Assembly (NCBI GenBank): GCA_026982415.1
Contig: JALSHE010000001.1
Location: 1 to 64,000 of the forward strand
DNA: 64,000 bases
DNA from: Robiginitomaculum sp.
GTDB lineage: Bacteria > Pseudomonadota > Alphaproteobacteria > Caulobacterales > Maricaulaceae
Direction of reading: 5' to 3'
Below, piece after piece: positions 60,677 through 64,000 of this stretch (its first letter is position 1; every line of letters begins with the position of its first letter). The notes under the pieces were generated by a model. It was not told the origin of the DNA, searched no databases, and was given only the letters and a program-made list of their open reading frames with translations. Both the position numbers and the translations under genes were made by a program.

Positions 60677-62290
60677 ATGACCACAAAAACTTATGACGCA
60701 ATTATTATCGGGGCAGGGCATAACGGGCTTGTGTGTGCTTATTATTTGGCGCGAAAGGGGCTGTCGGTATGTGTGCTAGAACGGTCGGATGCTGTGGGCG
60801 GGGCGGCGATAACCGAGAAGTTTTACCAAGATGCGTCCGGGGGGTTTCGTAATTCTGTGGCTAGTTATACAGTGTCTTTGCTCCAACCCAAAGTCATTCG
60901 CGATATGCAGCTTGAGAAACACGGGCTAAAAGTCGTGCTGCGCAAGGTGGATAATTATTTACCGCTAGATAATGACTATTTAGTGGCGGGTAGGGACGGG
61001 CTGACCCTGCGCGAAATCGCCCGCCATAGCGAGAAAGACGCGGTAGCTTATCCGCGCTACCAAGCTACTTTGGACGGTATTGTTAGTTTGCTCAAGCAAT
61101 TTTTGTTGGTCTCGCCGCCCAATATGGGCGGGGGGCTTGCTGATGTTCTGGCTTTGCTGAAAGCGGGCAATAAAATGCGTAAATTGTCCACAGAGACCCA
61201 GCGCGATTTGCTGAACTTTTTCACCAAGTCGGCCACAGAGATTCTGGATCAGTATTTCGAGTGCGACGCGGTGAAAGCTTTGTTTGGTTTTGATGCTATT
61301 GTCGGTCATTTTGCCAGCCCCAACGAACCCGGCTCGGCCTATGTATTGTTGCACCATGTGTTCGGCGAAGCTGCGGGCGTGCCGGGCGCCTGGGGGCATG
61401 CCATAGGCGGCATGGGCGCAATAACGCAGGCGATGCAAAGAGCATGCGAAGCGCAGGGTGTAGAGATTATCACGGACTGCCCGGTTGAGGCAATAATATG
61501 CGCCAAAGGCAAAGTAAGCGAAGTGCGAACTAAACAACTCCGTTACAAAACTAATTTAGTCATTTCATCAGTCCACCCGAAAATTCTGTTTGAACATTTG
61601 GTCGACGCGGATGATTTACCCGCAGATTTTCGCACCCGCATCAAAAACTACAAATCCCATTCCGGTACGTTTCGGATGAACGTAGCGCTCAGTGAATTGC
61701 CTAAATTCACCAATGCGCCAACCAAAAAACCAGAGAGCGCAGACTATCTAACTTCCGGTATCATCATCGCGCCGAGCCTTGAATATATGGACGAAGCCTG
61801 GCTCACTGCCAAAGCCAAAGGCTGGTCGGACGAACCGATCATTGAAATGCTAATCCCGTCGACGCTCGACGATACGCTCGCCCCGAAAGGCAAGCATGTA
61901 GCGAGCTTGTTTTGTCAGCAATTTTCCTATGACCTGCCAGATAATTTGAGCTGGGATGATGTGAGCGGGCAAGTCGCCGACCACATTATCAACACAGTCG
62001 ATAAATACGCCCCCGGCTTCGCGGGGTCCGTACTCGGTCGGCAAGTCCTGTCCCCCCTCGACCTAGAGCGCAAATTCGCTCTGATCGGCGGCGATATATT
62101 CCATGGCCGTATGAGCCTTGACCAGTTATTCTCCGCCCGCCCTGTCCTAGGCCACGGCGCATACCGCTCCCCCATAAAAGGCCTCTATATGTGCGGCTCC
62201 GGCACCCATCCCGGCGGCGGCGTAACAGGCGCCCCCGGCCACAATGCAGCACAGGTGATTTTGAAGGATAGGCGATTCTTACGCTTGTGA
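60677..62290 (+). CDS. FAD-dependent oxidoreductase, phytoene desaturase / PYROXD2-like
   Basis: DAIIIGAGHNGLVCAYYLARKGLSVCVLERSDAVGGAAITE; GLYMCGSGTHPGGGVTGAPGHNAAQVIL. Confidence 0.9.
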   Translation: MTTKTYDAIIIGAGHNGLVCAYYLARKGLSVCVLERSDAVGGAAITEKFYQDASGGFRNSVASYTVSLLQPKVIRDMQLEKHGLKVVLRKVDNYLPLDNDYLVAGRDGLTLREIARHSEKDAVAYPRYQATLDGIVSLLKQFLLVSPPNMGGGLADVLALLKAGNKMRKLSTETQRDLLNFFTKSATEILDQYFECDAVKALFGFDAIVGHFASPNEPGSAYVLLHHVFGEAAGVPGAWGHAIGGMGAITQAMQRACEAQGVEIITDCPVEAIICAKGKVSEVRTKQLRYKTNLVISSVHPKILFEHLVDADDLPADFRTRIKNYKSHSGTFRMNVALSELPKFTNAPTKKPESADYLTSGIIIAPSLEYMDEAWLTAKAKGWSDEPIIEMLIPSTLDDTLAPKGKHVASLFCQQFSYDLPDNLSWDDVSGQVADHIINTVDKYAPGFAGSVLGRQVLSPLDLERKFALIGGDIFHGRMSLDQLFSARPVLGHGAYRSPIKGLYMCGSGTHPGGGVTGAPGHNAAQVILKDRRFLRL

Positions 62291-62416
62291 GTTACGTTTA
62301 ACCGTGCCATAATCGCCATTCCGAGGGGTGCTGGCATTGCTGGCTGAGACTTACCCTTAAGATTCCGAAGCGGAGTCTGGCAACTTGATCTGGCTAATAC
62401 CAGCGGAAGGACGGGA

Positions 62417-63178
62417 ATGTTTGTAGGACGCCTCATAGCGTTATTGGGTTTACTGTGCGTAGTTTTAGCTGCTCCAGCATGCGCGCGCGAAACGGCGCCT
62501 GCTTGTCAGGACATCCGCTATATAAAAACCAGTTTCACAGTCTGTAAATTCTCCGCAAAGTCATCAGAAATCCGTACCTTTTTAAATGCTGATAACGGCA
62601 AGCCATATGCCAATTTCTCGGCACTGAAAACGAGGTTGGCGGCCAAAAACCAAACACTGGTTTTTGCCATGAACGGCGGCATGTACAAAGAAGACCGCAG
62701 TGCCGCAGGGCTATATATAGAAAACGGTGTAGAGATAAAATCGCTCAATACCAATAAAGGCCCCGGTAATTTTCACATGATGCCCAATGGTGTGTTTTAT
62801 GTTGGCAAGGGGGGGGCAGGTGTGCTCAGAAGCGATGTCTATGCACATATGAAACTTGGTGTCAAAGTCCATTCGGCCACTCAATCCGGGCCAATGCTGG
62901 TGATAGACGGTAAACTACACCCCAAGTTCAATATTGGGAGCACATCAATACATATCCGCAACGGGGTCGGGGTGGACGGTGACACTGTCTATTTCGCCGT
63001 AAGCAATGAGCGGGTAAATTTCCACACATTCGCTAGATTATTCAAAGACTATTTAAAAACCCCAAATGCCCTCTACCTAGACGGCGCGGTCAGCAAGCTC
63101 TACGCACCAGACCTAAACCGCAATGACATGGGCAGAGCTATGGGGCCGATAATAGCAGTAGTGGAGGAGGCGGAATGA
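62417..63178 (+). CDS. Phosphodiester glycosidase (NAGPA-like) family secreted protein
   Basis: FAMNGGMYKEDRSAAGLYIENGVEIKSLNTNKGPGNFHMMPNGVFYV; ALYLDGAVSKLYAP. Confidence 0.82.
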   Translation: MFVGRLIALLGLLCVVLAAPACARETAPACQDIRYIKTSFTVCKFSAKSSEIRTFLNADNGKPYANFSALKTRLAAKNQTLVFAMNGGMYKEDRSAAGLYIENGVEIKSLNTNKGPGNFHMMPNGVFYVGKGGAGVLRSDVYAHMKLGVKVHSATQSGPMLVIDGKLHPKFNIGSTSIHIRNGVGVDGDTVYFAVSNERVNFHTFARLFKDYLKTPNALYLDGAVSKLYAPDLNRNDMGRAMGPIIAVVEEAE

Positions 63179-63615
63179 CCCAAGATGAATTCAACGAATT
63201 TTGCGCATCGCTTCCCCATACGCTGTATGTCTGCCAATGGGGCGGGGCGGATGTCTGGAAGGTCGGTACGCCTGAGAAGAACAAGCTGTTTGTTGTTGGT
63301 GGTTGGAATAAACAAGAGGCGAAGAGGGAGCGTAGCGACCGACCGGGAAAAAACAATGACGACGGGAGCCAGTTCTGCACATCATTTAAATGCGGGGAAA
63401 TCGCCTATGATTTCCTGCGCGATACCCCCGGTTGTCGCCCTGCGCCCTATCTGGCATCACGCGGTATGAAGTGGATACAAAGGATGACAAACGAGGGGGT
63501 GAGCGACGAAGAGTTGAAAAACTACCTGCGCGAAAGTTATAGGTTGGCGTCTCTGAACTTGACCAAGAAATTGCAGAAGGAATTGGGACTTAATCAGGGG
63601 GGTGGCGATGTTTAA
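63175..63615 (+). CDS. MmcQ/YjbR-like DNA-binding-fold protein
   Basis: MTQDEFNEFCASLPHTLYVCQWGGADVWKVG; KWIQRMTNEGVSDEELKNYLRESYRLA. Confidence 0.78.
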   Translation: MTQDEFNEFCASLPHTLYVCQWGGADVWKVGTPEKNKLFVVGGWNKQEAKRERSDRPGKNNDDGSQFCTSFKCGEIAYDFLRDTPGCRPAPYLASRGMKWIQRMTNEGVSDEELKNYLRESYRLASLNLTKKLQKELGLNQGGGDV

Positions 63616-63638
63616 CGCGCGAATATACCTCCACCACC

Positions 63639-63768
63639 AAACTCATTCCCTGCGACCGCAGGAAGTCCCTCTTGGGGAAAGCGGAAATCCAGTTCAAATT
63701 ATATGTGCGAGCATTGCTCGCTCTTTATTCGCTGGATACCCAGTCGTAGCTGGGTATGAGCGGAGTTT
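63639..63768. repeat. Second dispersed palindromic repeat family, copy B
   Basis: Shares the core with 15388..15496; sits immediately upstream of the last gene. Confidence 0.78.
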
Positions 63769-63780
63769 GGGGAGAGTATT

Positions 63781-64000
63781 ATGATTGACCCTGACATTCG
63801 TAATATTCTGCGATCACAATTGCACCATGGGGAGAAAATTATTTGGGCAGGACGCCCACAGAAGCACCCCGTGCTGGTTTACCTTTTCGTAATACCGTTT
63901 CTTCTTATTTTTGTTTGGGCATTCCCTATTCAGCTTGGCTTGGCGATTTTGCAAAATGATCCTTCCAGTGTTCATATGACTATCAATGATGTTCCAGTTG
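63781..64000 (+). CDS. Membrane protein with bacterial PH-like start (truncated by window end)
   Basis: MIDPDIRNILRSQLHHGEKIIWAGRPQKHPVLVYLFVIPFLLIFVWAF. Confidence 0.55.
   Translation, partial: MIDPDIRNILRSQLHHGEKIIWAGRPQKHPVLVYLFVIPFLLIFVWAFPIQLGLAILQNDPSSVHMTINDVPV

Noticed and set aside
62811-62816. Eight-G run in the phosphodiester glycosidase gene
   Set aside because: Shorter than the queC tract and compatible with normal GGG/GGx glycine codons; not strong enough alone for a phase-variation claim.

Overview
The window is a chromosomal segment that looks alphaproteobacterial, judged from recognised protein families and gene order. Left to right: a partial IS3-like transposase start at the edge; an exopolysaccharide locus (Wza, Wzz/GumC-like, CpsD-like, Wzy, glycosyltransferases, deacetylase, Wzx, WcaJ-like) with rmuC and a DUF4198-like gene embedded; tRNA-Ser(GCT); ruvC-ruvA-ruvB-ybgC-tolQRAB-pal-ybgF-tilS-ftsH-folP; thiD; three tandem EamA/DMT transporters; nadD-proA-proB-obgE; rpmA-rplU; a giant 2845-codon repeat protein (36776..45313, minus); putA; a TPP-enzyme plus FMN hydroxyacid dehydrogenase pair; an EttA-type ABC-F protein; queC-queE; several envelope or secreted proteins; and a truncated gene at the right edge. 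The main candidate for something undescribed is the giant protein. It has about 53 acidic 23-residue units followed by about 50 basic 23-residue units, both with a 69-bp DNA period, then a peptidoglycan-binding-like domain and a Gly/Ser-rich tail. It appears to be a charge-segregated di-block surface or periplasmic protein that grew by tandem and segmental duplication. Secondary observations: two families of dispersed palindromic intergenic repeats, a perfect 30-bp inverted repeat, IS remnants, an 11-G tract inside queC, and a CpsD-like protein with a degenerate P-loop next to a Wzz-like protein with a Tyr-rich tail. All family names come from reading the translations; no database search was run.
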